A stretch of 14,697 nucleotides of DNA from CAIUPE01 sp046091665 (GTDB lineage: Bacteria > Pseudomonadota > Alphaproteobacteria > Rhizobiales > Beijerinckiaceae): positions 1 to 14,697 of the forward strand of contig JBJTCD010000061.1 in assembly GCA_046091665.1 (NCBI GenBank), written 5' to 3'. A program made the translations under genes and the position numbers. Of the stretch, positions 1 to 7,628 are shown piece after piece; within the stretch, counting starts at the first letter, position 1, and every line of letters begins with the position of its first letter. Under the pieces are notes generated by a model that ran no database searches, was not told the origin of the DNA, and saw only the letters and a program-made list of their open reading frames with translations.

Positions 1-387
1 ATCGCCCGCGCCTTTCGCAAGCGCTTCAACGTTTACGTCATTGAGGACCAAAGTCAATACAGTATCCATCCTACCGGGCATCGACGCGCGCGCGCCCGAA
101 CGCACCGACACGAGCAGAGGATTCTCGCGATCACCAAAACCTTTGCCGGTCAGCGCACCAATATGCTCAAGCGCTTTCGTCACTTCCGCTTCAAGTTCAG
201 CGGGATAGGTTTTGCCGTGATCGTAATAATAAGTGCAGACTTCGGTTGTGATGGTGAAGCCGGGCGGCACAGGCAGACCGAGATTGCTCATCTCAGCCAA
301 ATTAGCTCCTTTGCCGCCGAGGAGATTGCGCATTGTGGACTGGCCTTCGGCCCGTCCGTCCCCAAACGTATAGACCCACTTCGCCAT
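1..387 (-). CDS. ppdK: Pyruvate phosphate dikinase, N-terminal part (runs off left edge)
   Basis: The visible 129 residues are the start of the ATP-grasp nucleotide-binding domain of PPDK, the cytosolic enzyme that interconverts pyruvate + ATP + Pi and PEP + AMP + PPi. The N-terminus MAKWVYTFGDG, the glycine-rich stretch LLGGKGANLAEM (about residues 22-33) and VPPGFTITTEVC are family hallmarks, followed by SVRSGARASMPG near residues 94-105. The full protein is normally about 880-900 residues, so roughly 15 percent is present. The ATG at 385-387 is chosen because AGGA lies about 8 bases upstream and the protein then begins where the family begins. Oddity: after SMPG the sequence reads R-M-D-T-V-L-T-L-V-L-N-D, where the family is nearly invariant as M-M-D-T-x-L-N-L-G-L-N-D; three changes fall within nine codons. 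The identity is certain from the rest of the sequence. The gene is divergent from the MFS transporter gene. Confidence 0.95.
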   Translation of the reverse strand, partial: MAKWVYTFGDGRAEGQSTMRNLLGGKGANLAEMSNLGLPVPPGFTITTEVCTYYYDHGKTYPAELEAEVTKALEHIGALTGKGFGDRENPLLVSVRSGARASMPGRMDTVLTLVLNDVNVEALAKGAGD

Positions 388-614
388 CGCGCCGATCCTT
401 TTCGCAGGTGCGAGATTGTGGCTGTTCCATGACGGATCAACCCCGAAAAAGCAACATCAACTCAAGGCTAAATCCTTGGAAAAGGCCGTAACTCATATAA
501 AAAATGGCTCATCATGATCTATTAATTCCTCATATCTTGCATTTTCTTTGCTAATTGCTCGCTTTGGCACCGCAAAAACGCTATAAAGTGCTCAATTCGA
601 AAAAAAGCGCTCTC
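388..614. other. Divergent intergenic region between ppdK and the MFS gene
   Basis: These 227 bases separate two divergent genes and so should carry both promoters. The part nearest the transporter is AT-rich, with TATAAA at 582-587 as the only clear -10-like hexamer. No -35 hexamer lies at 16-18 bases from it. A TTG at 555 opens the transporter frame 20 codons earlier than the ATG at 615. I see no RNA gene, repeat or further ORF of credible composition here. Confidence 0.5.
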
Positions 615-1853
615 ATGACCTCGTCGCAAACGACCACCGGCTCGGCCACACGCCCCGCCTCGCCCGCGCTGATTGTCATTTGCGGATGCCTCATTGGCCT
701 TCTCACTTTTGGTCCCCGCGCTTCGATTGGCCTTTTCCAATTGCCGATGACGAGCGAATTCGGCTGGGGTCGCGATGTCTTTTCGTTCGCGATCGCGATC
801 CAAAACTTGCTCTGGGGCGTCGGCCAGCCTTTTGCAGGCGCGCTCGCTGATCGGTTCGGAACGATCAGGATGATCATGCTCGGCGGATTGCTTTATGCAG
901 GCGGTCTTGTGCTGATGGCCTTTGGTTCAACTCAAACAGCCATTACGATGGGTGCGGGCGTGATGATCGGTTTAGGTCTTTCCGGCGCATCGTTCAATTT
1001 GATCCTCGGTGCGTTTGGCAAATTGCTTCCCGAACAATGGCGCGGTTTGGCTTTTGGCGCAGGAACGGCTGCGGGCTCCTTTGGTCAATTTTTGTTTCCG
1101 CCCGTTGGTGCCGCGCTCATTGATACAATTGGCTGGCATCAAACTTTGCTTGTCTTCGCTTTCACAATGCTCGCTGTTCTGCCTTTGTCGATCCCGCTCT
1201 CCACAAGCCATCTTTCAAAAACCATTGCATCCGGCCCCAGTCAATCCATCAAACAAGCGTTGAGCGAGGCGTTCCAACACAAAAGCTATGTGTTGTTGGT
1301 GCTCGGTTTTTTCACCTGCGGATTTCAGCTCGCCTTTATCACCGCTCATATGCCCGCTTATCTCAAAGACATCGGCATGCCCGCTTGGGTCGGCGGTTGG
1401 ACGCTCGCCATCATTGGCCTAGCGAATGCGGTAGGATCCCTGACTGCTGGTTGGCTCTCGAGCCGCATGCCGAAACGCTATATTCTTTCGTTCATTTATT
1501 TTGGCCGTTCACTTGCGGTGATTGCGTTTATTCTCATTCCGGCATCACCGACAACGGCAATGTTATTCGGTTTTGTGATGGGGCTTTTGTGGCTTTCAAC
1601 GGTGCCTCCGACTTCTTCACTCGTCGCCCTTATGTTCGGTACGCGCTATCTTGCGATGCTTTACGGCTTTGCGTTCTTCTCGCATCAAGTGGGCGGCTTT
1701 CTCGGTGTCTGGCTCGGCGGCATTCTTTATGAATCGTCCGGCTCTTATCAAATTGTCTGGTGGCTCAGCGTCGCCTTGGGTGTTGCCTCCGCCGCCATCA
1801 ATTTACCGATCAAAGAAAAACCCGTCATAAGACCAGCTGAACAACCGGTTTGA
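615..1853 (+). CDS. MFS transporter, monocarboxylate-porter-like
   Basis: A 412-residue inner-membrane protein with about 12 hydrophobic segments and a short cytoplasmic loop after segment 6, rich in S/K and beginning near SHLSKTIASG: a major facilitator superfamily permease. The loop between segments 2 and 3 carries the MFS signature as GALADRFGTIRM, and GPRASIGLFQLPMTSEFGWGR near the N-terminus resembles monocarboxylate/oxalate-formate porter relatives. The second half repeats the pattern (GWLSSRMPKRY). The start is placed at ATG 615 because the frame upstream of it opens only with TTG at 555 and adds a polar 20-residue stretch; neither start has a strong Shine-Dalgarno sequence. Fifty-one bases downstream and in the same direction lies acuI, so a two-gene transcript is likely. 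The substrate cannot be read from the sequence; a short organic acid is a guess from the acuI neighbour and the subfamily resemblance. Confidence 0.85.
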   Translation: MTSSQTTTGSATRPASPALIVICGCLIGLLTFGPRASIGLFQLPMTSEFGWGRDVFSFAIAIQNLLWGVGQPFAGALADRFGTIRMIMLGGLLYAGGLVLMAFGSTQTAITMGAGVMIGLGLSGASFNLILGAFGKLLPEQWRGLAFGAGTAAGSFGQFLFPPVGAALIDTIGWHQTLLVFAFTMLAVLPLSIPLSTSHLSKTIASGPSQSIKQALSEAFQHKSYVLLVLGFFTCGFQLAFITAHMPAYLKDIGMPAWVGGWTLAIIGLANAVGSLTAGWLSSRMPKRYILSFIYFGRSLAVIAFILIPASPTTAMLFGFVMGLLWLSTVPPTSSLVALMFGTRYLAMLYGFAFFSHQVGGFLGVWLGGILYESSGSYQIVWWLSVALGVASAAINLPIKEKPVIRPAEQPV

Positions 1854-1904
1854 AAGCGCGTTTCTTATTCATCATTGAATTCAAAATTCAAAAGGAATCT
1901 TCAC

Positions 1905-2891
1905 ATGTCATCATTCAAAGTGGTCATGGTCACCAAAGACGAAGCGGGCGCGCAGCACGTCGCTTGGTCGACGCTCTCTGAAGCCGATCTCATGGACGGT
2001 GATGTTGTTGTGCGTATCTCGCATTCAACCATCAATTATAAAGATGGTCTTGTTCTTTCAGCGAAGTCCGCCGTGCCGCGTAAATTTCCGATGATTGCAG
2101 GTATTGATTTCGCAGGAGTTGTTGAAAATTATTCGCACCCATATTTCAAATGTGGCGATGCGGTTTTGCTCAATGGTTATGGTCTTTCTGAAACGCATTA
2201 TGGTGGCTATGCTGAAAAAGCGCGCGTCAAAGGTGATTGGCTCGTCAAAATTCCCTCGGGCATGAGCGCGCATGATGTGATGGCGATTGGCACTGCGGGT
2301 TATACTGCGATGCTCTCTGTGCTTGCGCTTGAAAAGCACGGCGTGAAACCTTCAGACGGTGCGGCCATAGTGACCGGTGCTGCAGGTGGTGTGGGTTCAG
2401 TGGCGATCGCGCTTTTGAAAAAAGCGGGATGGCATGTGATCGCCTCAACCGGTCGTGTTGAAGAAGCCGACTATCTCAAAAAACTTGGTGCCGCAGAAAT
2501 TATAGATCGTAAAGAATTGTCCGAACCCGGTCGCCCACTTGGCAAAGAACATTGGGTGGCAGGCGTTGATTCTATTGGTTCGCACACACTTGCGAATGTG
2601 TTGGCGCAAACCAAAACGCATGGCGCGATTGCGGCATGCGGTCTTGCGCAAGGCATGGATCTGCCCACAAGCGTTGCGCCCTTTATTTTGCGCGGCGTTG
2701 CGCTTCTCGGCGTCGATAGTGTGATGTGCCCCATGGCTTTGCGTCTTGAAGCCTGGAAGAGATTGGCAAGCGATCTTGATCGCTCGCTCCTCGCTTCAAT
2801 GACAAAGACGATTCCATTTAATGCTGTCATCGAAACCGCCGCCACAATTTTGAAAGGTCAAATTCGCGGGCGTGTTGTTGTGGAGATGTGA
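1905..2891 (+). CDS. acuI: Acryloyl-CoA reductase, AcuI/YhdH family (MDR superfamily)
   Basis: A 328-residue zinc-independent medium-chain dehydrogenase/reductase of the YhdH/AcuI type, which reduces acryloyl-CoA to propionyl-CoA with NADPH in the cytosol. Family features are NYKDGLVLS (residues 44-52), FPMIAGIDFAGVV (61-73), the catalytic-domain stretch ETHYGGYAEKARV (96-108), the nucleotide-binding TGAAGGVGS (157-165), and the conserved end of about RLASDLD followed by IRGRVVVEM. The length agrees with the family's usual 324-330. An in-frame start at 1875 exists, but the ATG at 1905 is preferred because AAAGGAA lies 8-9 bases before it and the protein then begins where homologues begin. AcuI protects cells from toxic acryloyl-CoA in DMSP/acrylate and 3-hydroxypropionate metabolism; whether this organism uses either route is not shown here. 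The upstream MFS gene is probably co-transcribed. Confidence 0.92.
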   Translation: MSSFKVVMVTKDEAGAQHVAWSTLSEADLMDGDVVVRISHSTINYKDGLVLSAKSAVPRKFPMIAGIDFAGVVENYSHPYFKCGDAVLLNGYGLSETHYGGYAEKARVKGDWLVKIPSGMSAHDVMAIGTAGYTAMLSVLALEKHGVKPSDGAAIVTGAAGGVGSVAIALLKKAGWHVIASTGRVEEADYLKKLGAAEIIDRKELSEPGRPLGKEHWVAGVDSIGSHTLANVLAQTKTHGAIAACGLAQGMDLPTSVAPFILRGVALLGVDSVMCPMALRLEAWKRLASDLDRSLLASMTKTIPFNAVIETAATILKGQIRGRVVVEM

Positions 2892-2919
2892 AGGAAACGG
2901 ATTAGGGTATCAATCAAAA

Positions 2920-3013
2920 CCTTATCCTGAGCCGCTGCGAAGCGGCGTGTCGAAGGACGTTATTTATGAAGCACGTAGTTCGACACGCGCCTTCATTGCT
3001 GCTCACCATGAGG
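2920..3013. repeat. Paired palindromic repeat, copy 1 (unit order A-B)
   Basis: Two units lie between the convergent ends of acuI and the LysR gene. Unit A (2920-2958) contains GCCGCT-GCGA-AGCGGC (2931-2946), a perfect 6-bp stem with a GNRA tetraloop. Unit B (2978-3013) begins GTTCGACACGCGCC and ends CTCACCATGAGG. The units are also complementary to each other: GTGTCGAA (2947-2954) pairs with TTCGACAC (2979-2986), and CCTTATCCTGAG (2920-2931) pairs largely with CTCACCATGAGG (3002-3013), so the whole element can fold as a cruciform or long RNA stem. The inner hairpin of B has decayed relative to copy 2. An additional AGGACGT/ACGTCCT pair (2954-2960, 3021-3027) flanks it. A related element lies at 7629-7717, with a fragment at 14354-14375. 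Similar sequences are common between genes in Hyphomicrobiales genomes. Confidence 0.85.
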
Positions 3014-3032
3014 GTATTTTACGTCCTAAGAC

Positions 3033-3944
3033 CTAACTCTTAACCCCCTCAATCAACGGCTTGAGTTTCGATAACTCACCCGCTGCCACATCAAGAAAAG
3101 CGCGCACGCGTGGCGAGGCGCGCAAATCAGGATGCGTGAGCAACCATAGACCTGTTGCAAAATCAGGATTGGGATCACTTAACCGCACAAGCTTCTCGCG
3201 GCGATCCGCAATGAGGCACGGCAAAGGCCCAATACCGATGCCTTCTTCAACCGCCTCGGTTAAACCAAGCACCGTGTTAATCTTGATCGCGATCTGCGCT
3301 TCCGGCACGCGTTCATGCACATAACGCACCGCGCGGATATGCCCAAGCTGATCACCAAGCGACACCCAAATTCGTGAAGCCAAACTGTCGAGATCAGGAT
3401 GCACGCCATGAACCGCATCCGGAAATTCGCTCCTCAAACCATAGATCGCCCAATTCAAACCACAGATGCGACGACCCACAAGAGTCTCTGGCGGATTATC
3501 AGTTGCACGAATGGCAATATCCGCATCGCGTTTTGAAAGGTTCAGCGGTTGATTGGTGAGCACCACATCGAGATTGATGGTTGGAAATGCACGACGAAAC
3601 GCCGCGAACACAGGCATCAACAAATAGACAAGCAATGTGTCATTTGTCGTGACACGCAATTCACCAGTGGGGATCAAACTCTGCCCCGCCAATTTGCGCA
3701 TGAAGGATTCAACATCATCATCCATGCGCGAGGCAAGTTGCGCCATTTCATCACCGGCAGGTGTTAGCGCGTAACCCGTACGATGACGCTCAAAGAGCAC
3801 GGTGCCGAGTCGCTTTTCCAAATCCGTCAATCGACGAAACGCGGTCGAATGATTGATGTTCAAAATCGCCGCCGCACCATTCAATGAGCGCGTATCGGCA
3901 ATCGCTTTGACCAAGCGAAAATCATCCCAAGCGACATGGTTCAT
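3033..3944 (-). CDS. LysR-type transcriptional regulator
   Basis: A 303-residue regulator with an N-terminal winged helix-turn-helix (about residues 5-65: WDDFRLVKAIADTRSLNGAA, then HSTAFRRLTDLEKRLGTVLF, then RTGYALTPAG) and a C-terminal periplasmic-binding-protein-like effector domain from about residue 93 (GELRVTTNDTLLVYLLMPVF). This is the standard LysR layout and length. The frame opens at a TTG two codons earlier, but the ATG at 3942-3944 has AAGG six bases upstream and is the better start. It lies 83 bases downstream of tsaC in the same direction and converges on acuI. LysR regulators usually control a divergent neighbour, and there is none here, so its target cannot be inferred; it may be transcribed through from tsaC or have its own promoter in the 83-base gap. 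Effector unknown. Confidence 0.92.
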   Translation of the reverse strand: MNHVAWDDFRLVKAIADTRSLNGAAAILNINHSTAFRRLTDLEKRLGTVLFERHRTGYALTPAGDEMAQLASRMDDDVESFMRKLAGQSLIPTGELRVTTNDTLLVYLLMPVFAAFRRAFPTINLDVVLTNQPLNLSKRDADIAIRATDNPPETLVGRRICGLNWAIYGLRSEFPDAVHGVHPDLDSLASRIWVSLGDQLGHIRAVRYVHERVPEAQIAIKINTVLGLTEAVEEGIGIGPLPCLIADRREKLVRLSDPNPDFATGLWLLTHPDLRASPRVRAFLDVAAGELSKLKPLIEGVKS

Positions 3945-4027
3945 TTGCAACCTTGCAAGAAAAAACTGATTACACGGATAATGGATGTGCGTGGCTGAAA
4001 GAGCAAGCCCGAAATTCAGCCTTCGCT

Positions 4028-5014
4028 TCAGGGACGCGGGGCGGCCGCGCGTTGAAGCCGATCCTTGAGCGCTTCGCCCAAACCAAAATCTGGAATAGGA
4101 GCAACGGCAATTACCGAAGCCCCGGAATGATCAAGCTGCCTCAGAGCCGAGAACAAAGAGGCTGCCGCTTCTTTGAGATCGCCGCGCGGGCTGAGATTGA
4201 AACTCTGCCGTGCTTTTTCCAAGCCGTGCGGGCGGAATGTTCCAAACAGCAAAGCCGCCTCGCCGTCATTCACAGAGTGGGCATCAAGACGAAGCGAAGC
4301 CTTCGGCGCATAGTGAGATTTCAAAAGACCGGGCGCGAGCGGCGCTTCCTCATCGGATGATTGCTCCATCACTTCTGGTTCATAACCCAAAACGGATGCA
4401 AGATCGGCGCGCGTTACACCGCCCGGTCGTAACAATATCGCGCGCTCATCAAGTAGCGAGAGAATGGTTGATTCAACACCCACATCGGAGGCCTCGCCCA
4501 TCACCACCGCGTCAATGCGCCCATCAAGATCTTCAAGAACATGATCGGCAAGCGTCGGGCTTACATGACCTGATCGATTGGCAGAGGGCGCAGCAATCGG
4601 GCGACGAGACGCTTCAAGAATCGCACGCGCGACAGGATGAGACGGCACGCGCAACGCGATGCTCGAATGACCCGCAAGCGCCAAATCGGAAATTGCAGCC
4701 CCTTCACGCAAAGGCAAAACAAGTGTCAAAGGGCCGGGCCAAAAACGGCGCGCTAGCTCGTCCGCTCGCGGCGAGAAGACAGCGAGTTTCATTGCGTCTT
4801 CAATACCGCTCACATGAATGATCAGAGGGTTAAAACGCGGCCGCCCTTTGGCTTCGTAAATGCCAGCCACAGCCAGCGCATTTGTAGCGTCGGCACCAAG
4901 CCCATAAACGGTCTCGGTTGGAAACGCGACAAGCTCGCCCACGCGCAATAATGCACCCGCCTCGGAACAACCGGCGGGGTCCGCACTCACGCGTTTTGTT
5001 ATGTGACCGGACAT
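4028..5014 (-). CDS. tsaC: L-threonylcarbamoyladenylate synthase, Sua5-type (two domains)
   Basis: A 328-residue cytosolic enzyme that makes threonylcarbamoyl-AMP from threonine, bicarbonate and ATP, the first step of the t6A modification at position 37 of ANN-decoding tRNAs. The YrdC-like catalytic domain (about residues 8-205) shows VAFPTETVYGLGADATN (29-45), KGRPRFNPLIIHV (56-68) and PSANRSG (143-149), all expected nucleotide/substrate contacts. The C-terminal Sua5 domain begins after a linker at APGLLKSHYAPKA (227-239), so this is the long Sua5 form rather than the short TsaC form. The frame opens at a TTG immediately upstream, but ATG at 5012-5014 with GAGGTG 5-6 bases before it is preferred. 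The gene is divergent from the acyl-CoA dehydrogenase gene and is followed by the LysR gene. No catalytic motif appears altered. Confidence 0.95.
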   Translation of the reverse strand: MSGHITKRVSADPAGCSEAGALLRVGELVAFPTETVYGLGADATNALAVAGIYEAKGRPRFNPLIIHVSGIEDAMKLAVFSPRADELARRFWPGPLTLVLPLREGAAISDLALAGHSSIALRVPSHPVARAILEASRRPIAAPSANRSGHVSPTLADHVLEDLDGRIDAVVMGEASDVGVESTILSLLDERAILLRPGGVTRADLASVLGYEPEVMEQSSDEEAPLAPGLLKSHYAPKASLRLDAHSVNDGEAALLFGTFRPHGLEKARQSFNLSPRGDLKEAAASLFSALRQLDHSGASVIAVAPIPDFGLGEALKDRLQRAAAPRP

Positions 5015-5137
5015 CAAGACACCTCAACAAGAACTGACCGTGCTTTATCGCGTTGCCCGCCAAAGGGCTACCGTGCAATTCCGAAGGCCTTGGCGTATTG
5101 TGGGGTCAATAGGTTTCTAAATCTCGGAATATGATCC

Positions 5138-6904
5138 ATGAGCTTTTCCGCCCCCGTCGCTGACATCACCTTTCTTGCCAAGCTTTTTGGCCTTGACCAG
5201 CTCGAAGCCGATGGGCTCGCGCCGGAACTCGCTGATGGTTTGGCGGAAGCCGTAATGGAAGAAGCGGGGAAATTCGCAACCGACCGGATCGCGCCTTTAA
5301 ACCGCGTGGGCGACACAATCGGCGCGCGATTTGACAAGGGTCATGTCACGACCGCGCCCGGATGGATCGAAACCTATCGCGATTGGGCTCACGGCGGATG
5401 GAATGGTTTAACGGCCTCTGTCGATCATGGCGGCCAAGGCCTGCCGCATCTTTTGCATCTTGCCTGCTCGGATATGTGGACCTCGGCATCGATGGCTTTC
5501 ATGCTTGGGCCCATGCTTACCTCCGGCGCGATTGATGCGCTCGCCGCGCATGGCTCAGATGAATTAAAGCGCATCTATCTCCAAAAACTCGTGTCCGGTG
5601 AATGGATGGGCACGATGAATTTAACAGAGCCGCAAGCCGGATCAGATGTTGGCGCTTTGAAAACGCGCGCTGAACGTGCAGCCGATGGTTCTTATCGCAT
5701 CACGGGTCAAAAAATTTACATCACCTATGGCGAGCACGATATGACGGAAAACATCATCCATCTCGTGCTCGCTCGCCTGCCCGATGCGCCGCAAGGCTCG
5801 CGCGGGATTTCACTGTTTCTCGTTCCCAAATTTCTGGTGAATAAGGACGGCTCCATAGACGGGCGCAATGATGTGCGATGCGCTGGCCTTGAATCAAAAC
5901 TTGGTATTCATGGCTCGCCCACTTGCACCATGATTTATGGTGATGAAAGCGGTGCCATCGGCTATCTCGTGGGTGAAGAGAATCGCGGTCTCAATGCAAT
6001 GTTCACGATGATGAATGCCGCAAGACTCGGCGTGGGCTTGCAAGGTGTGGCGATTGGCGAGCGCGCCTATCAACTCGCACTTTCATATGCAAAGGACCGC
6101 AAACAAGGCCGTGCGCTCCATACAAAAAGCGAAGGATCAAGTGCCATCATCGAACACGCGGATATCCGACGTATGTTGATGCTGATGCGGGCAAAGACTG
6201 ACGCAGCACGCGCGATTTGCTATATGACGGCGGCGGCGATTGATCGTGCGCATCGCGAAAAAGATCCGCTGAAGAAAAAGCAAGCAGAAGAACGCGCTGC
6301 CCTTTTGACGCCGGTCGCTAAATCTTGGTCCACCGATATTGGTATTGAGGTGGCTTCGCTCGGCATTCAAATCCATGGCGGCATGGGTTTCATTGAATCC
6401 TCGGGCGCCGCTCAACATTTGCGTGATGCGCGGATTGCCGCGATTTATGAGGGCACGAATGGCATTCAAGCCATTGATCTCGTGACACGCAAAATCACAT
6501 TGTCGGACGGACAAGCGATCAATGATCTCATCCGTGATCTGATGGATGTGCTTGATACGCTTGATGAGTCAAATCGCGATGGCTTTGGCGCGACATCGGA
6601 TCACCTCTCTGATGCTCTAGGCGCTTTTGAACGCGCAAGCCTTTTCATGATTGATGCGGCAAAGACAAAGCCTGCAGAAGCACTCGCTTCCGCCACCGCC
6701 TATCAAACACTTTTCGGAATCACACTTGGCGGGGTGGCGCTTGTCAAAGCCGCTCTTGCGGATCAAGGCCCCACGGCCGAAAAACGTATCGCGCTTGCAA
6801 AATTTTTTGCAGAGCAAATCGCCCCGGAAACAAGTGGGCTCGAAGTAATCGTCAAAGACGCGGCATCCGCTCTTGCCACAATCGACTCTGTGCTCTTTGC
6901 CTGA
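5138..6904 (+). CDS. Acyl-CoA dehydrogenase, large FadE/DmdC-like type
   Basis: A 588-residue FAD-dependent acyl-CoA dehydrogenase, which introduces a trans double bond between C2 and C3 of an acyl-CoA. In order: a family-specific N-terminal tail (FSAPVADITFLAKLFGLDQL), the all-alpha N-terminal domain, a beta middle domain with TEPQAGSDVGALKTRAE (163-179) and ITGQKIYITYGEHDM (188-202), the C-terminal helical domain with IQIHGGMGFIES, the catalytic glutamate E438 in IYEGTNGIQ, and a further C-terminal helical domain. The extra terminal domains and the length near 590 place it in the subfamily that includes 3-methylmercaptopropionyl-CoA dehydrogenase DmdC, but that subfamily also contains many enzymes of other or unknown substrate range. 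ATG 5138 has only a weak GGAA upstream, yet it starts the protein at the family position. The SRAP gene follows after 12 bases. Confidence 0.93.
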   Translation: MSFSAPVADITFLAKLFGLDQLEADGLAPELADGLAEAVMEEAGKFATDRIAPLNRVGDTIGARFDKGHVTTAPGWIETYRDWAHGGWNGLTASVDHGGQGLPHLLHLACSDMWTSASMAFMLGPMLTSGAIDALAAHGSDELKRIYLQKLVSGEWMGTMNLTEPQAGSDVGALKTRAERAADGSYRITGQKIYITYGEHDMTENIIHLVLARLPDAPQGSRGISLFLVPKFLVNKDGSIDGRNDVRCAGLESKLGIHGSPTCTMIYGDESGAIGYLVGEENRGLNAMFTMMNAARLGVGLQGVAIGERAYQLALSYAKDRKQGRALHTKSEGSSAIIEHADIRRMLMLMRAKTDAARAICYMTAAAIDRAHREKDPLKKKQAEERAALLTPVAKSWSTDIGIEVASLGIQIHGGMGFIESSGAAQHLRDARIAAIYEGTNGIQAIDLVTRKITLSDGQAINDLIRDLMDVLDTLDESNRDGFGATSDHLSDALGAFERASLFMIDAAKTKPAEALASATAYQTLFGITLGGVALVKAALADQGPTAEKRIALAKFFAEQIAPETSGLEVIVKDAASALATIDSVLFA

Positions 6905-6916
6905 AATCATACGCCG

Positions 6917-7618
6917 ATGTGTGGACGTTTTGCTCTCACTGTCACGCCTGCCGATGTACAAGCGCTTTTCGGCTACGAGGAAACTCCTAATTTTCCGCCA
7001 CGCCAGAACATTGCACCGACTGAACCCATCGCGGTTGTCACTTATGAAAATGGCAAACGTCATTTTCGCTTAATGCGCTGGGGGCTCATGCCCGCATGGG
7101 TGAAAGAGACAGAAAATTTTCCGACGCTCTTTAATGCGCGCAGTGAAACCATTGCGTCAAAACCCGCATTTCGTTCAGCCGCACGTCATCGTCGATGCCT
7201 CATTCCCGCCGATTGGTTTTATGAATGGGCACATCATGGAAAAACTAAAACGCCCTATCGGATTATGCGCAAGGATCACAAAGTCTTTGCGATGGCCGGT
7301 CTATGGGAAACCTATATTCATCCCAATGGATCAGAGATTGATACCGCCACCATCGTAACGACCGATGCGAATGGCACGGTGAGCGCGCTTCATAATCGTA
7401 TGCCAGTGATACTCGACGAAAAAGATTTTACGACTTGGCTTGATGCCGAGGTAAACGCGCCCGAAAAAATTGCACATCTGATGGTGCCCGCTTCGGATGA
7501 ATTGCTGACGGTCGAAGCCTATGATCCACGACGTGGAAAAATTGAAAAAGACACCGCGCTTGAAAAGAAGCCCACGCGTAAAAAAGACAAATCCGACGGT
7601 CAAGCGAGTTTGTTTTAG
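6917..7618 (+). CDS. SRAP-family abasic-site DNA-protein crosslink protein (YedK/HMCES type)
   Basis: A 233-residue protein of the SOS response-associated peptidase family. In the family, the initiator Met is removed and Cys2 forms a thiazolidine crosslink with abasic sites in single-stranded DNA, shielding them at stalled forks. The sequence starts MCGRFALT, and the active-site residues are all present: C2, N73 (in NARSE), E103 (in DWFYEW) and H159 (in HNRMP), matching C2/N75/E105/H160 of E. coli YedK. The start is fixed because Cys must be residue 2. The Shine-Dalgarno is poor and the gene lies 12 bases behind the acyl-CoA dehydrogenase stop, so translation may be coupled. After the globular domain there is a lysine-rich, probably unstructured tail (about 205-228) ending in QASLF as the last five residues, which resembles a beta-clamp binding peptide. 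No LexA-box-like site was recognised upstream. Confidence 0.95.
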   Translation: MCGRFALTVTPADVQALFGYEETPNFPPRQNIAPTEPIAVVTYENGKRHFRLMRWGLMPAWVKETENFPTLFNARSETIASKPAFRSAARHRRCLIPADWFYEWAHHGKTKTPYRIMRKDHKVFAMAGLWETYIHPNGSEIDTATIVTTDANGTVSALHNRMPVILDEKDFTTWLDAEVNAPEKIAHLMVPASDELLTVEAYDPRRGKIEKDTALEKKPTRKKDKSDGQASLF

Positions 7619-7628
7619 TTTTCTTGAT

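Noticed and set aside
565..587. Possible sigma-54 promoter (TTGGCAC) upstream of the MFS gene
   Set aside because: The -24-like TGGCAC is present, but the required TTGC element at the right spacing is missing; as a sigma-70 promoter, TTGGCA to TATAAA is only 12 bases apart.
3953..4360. 135-codon plus-strand ORF starting upstream of the LysR gene
   Set aside because: Most of it is antisense to the 3' end of tsaC, and the composition is that of a shadow frame.
4210..4821. 203-codon plus-strand ORF opposite tsaC
   Set aside because: It lies wholly antisense to a clear Sua5-type gene, its translation is low-complexity in R/H/Q with no recognisable domain, and such frames are expected opposite GC-rich genes.
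6617..7063. 148-codon minus-strand ORF across the acyl-CoA dehydrogenase/SRAP junction
   Set aside because: It is antisense to two well-supported genes, including the SRAP catalytic N-terminus, and its translation has no family resemblance.
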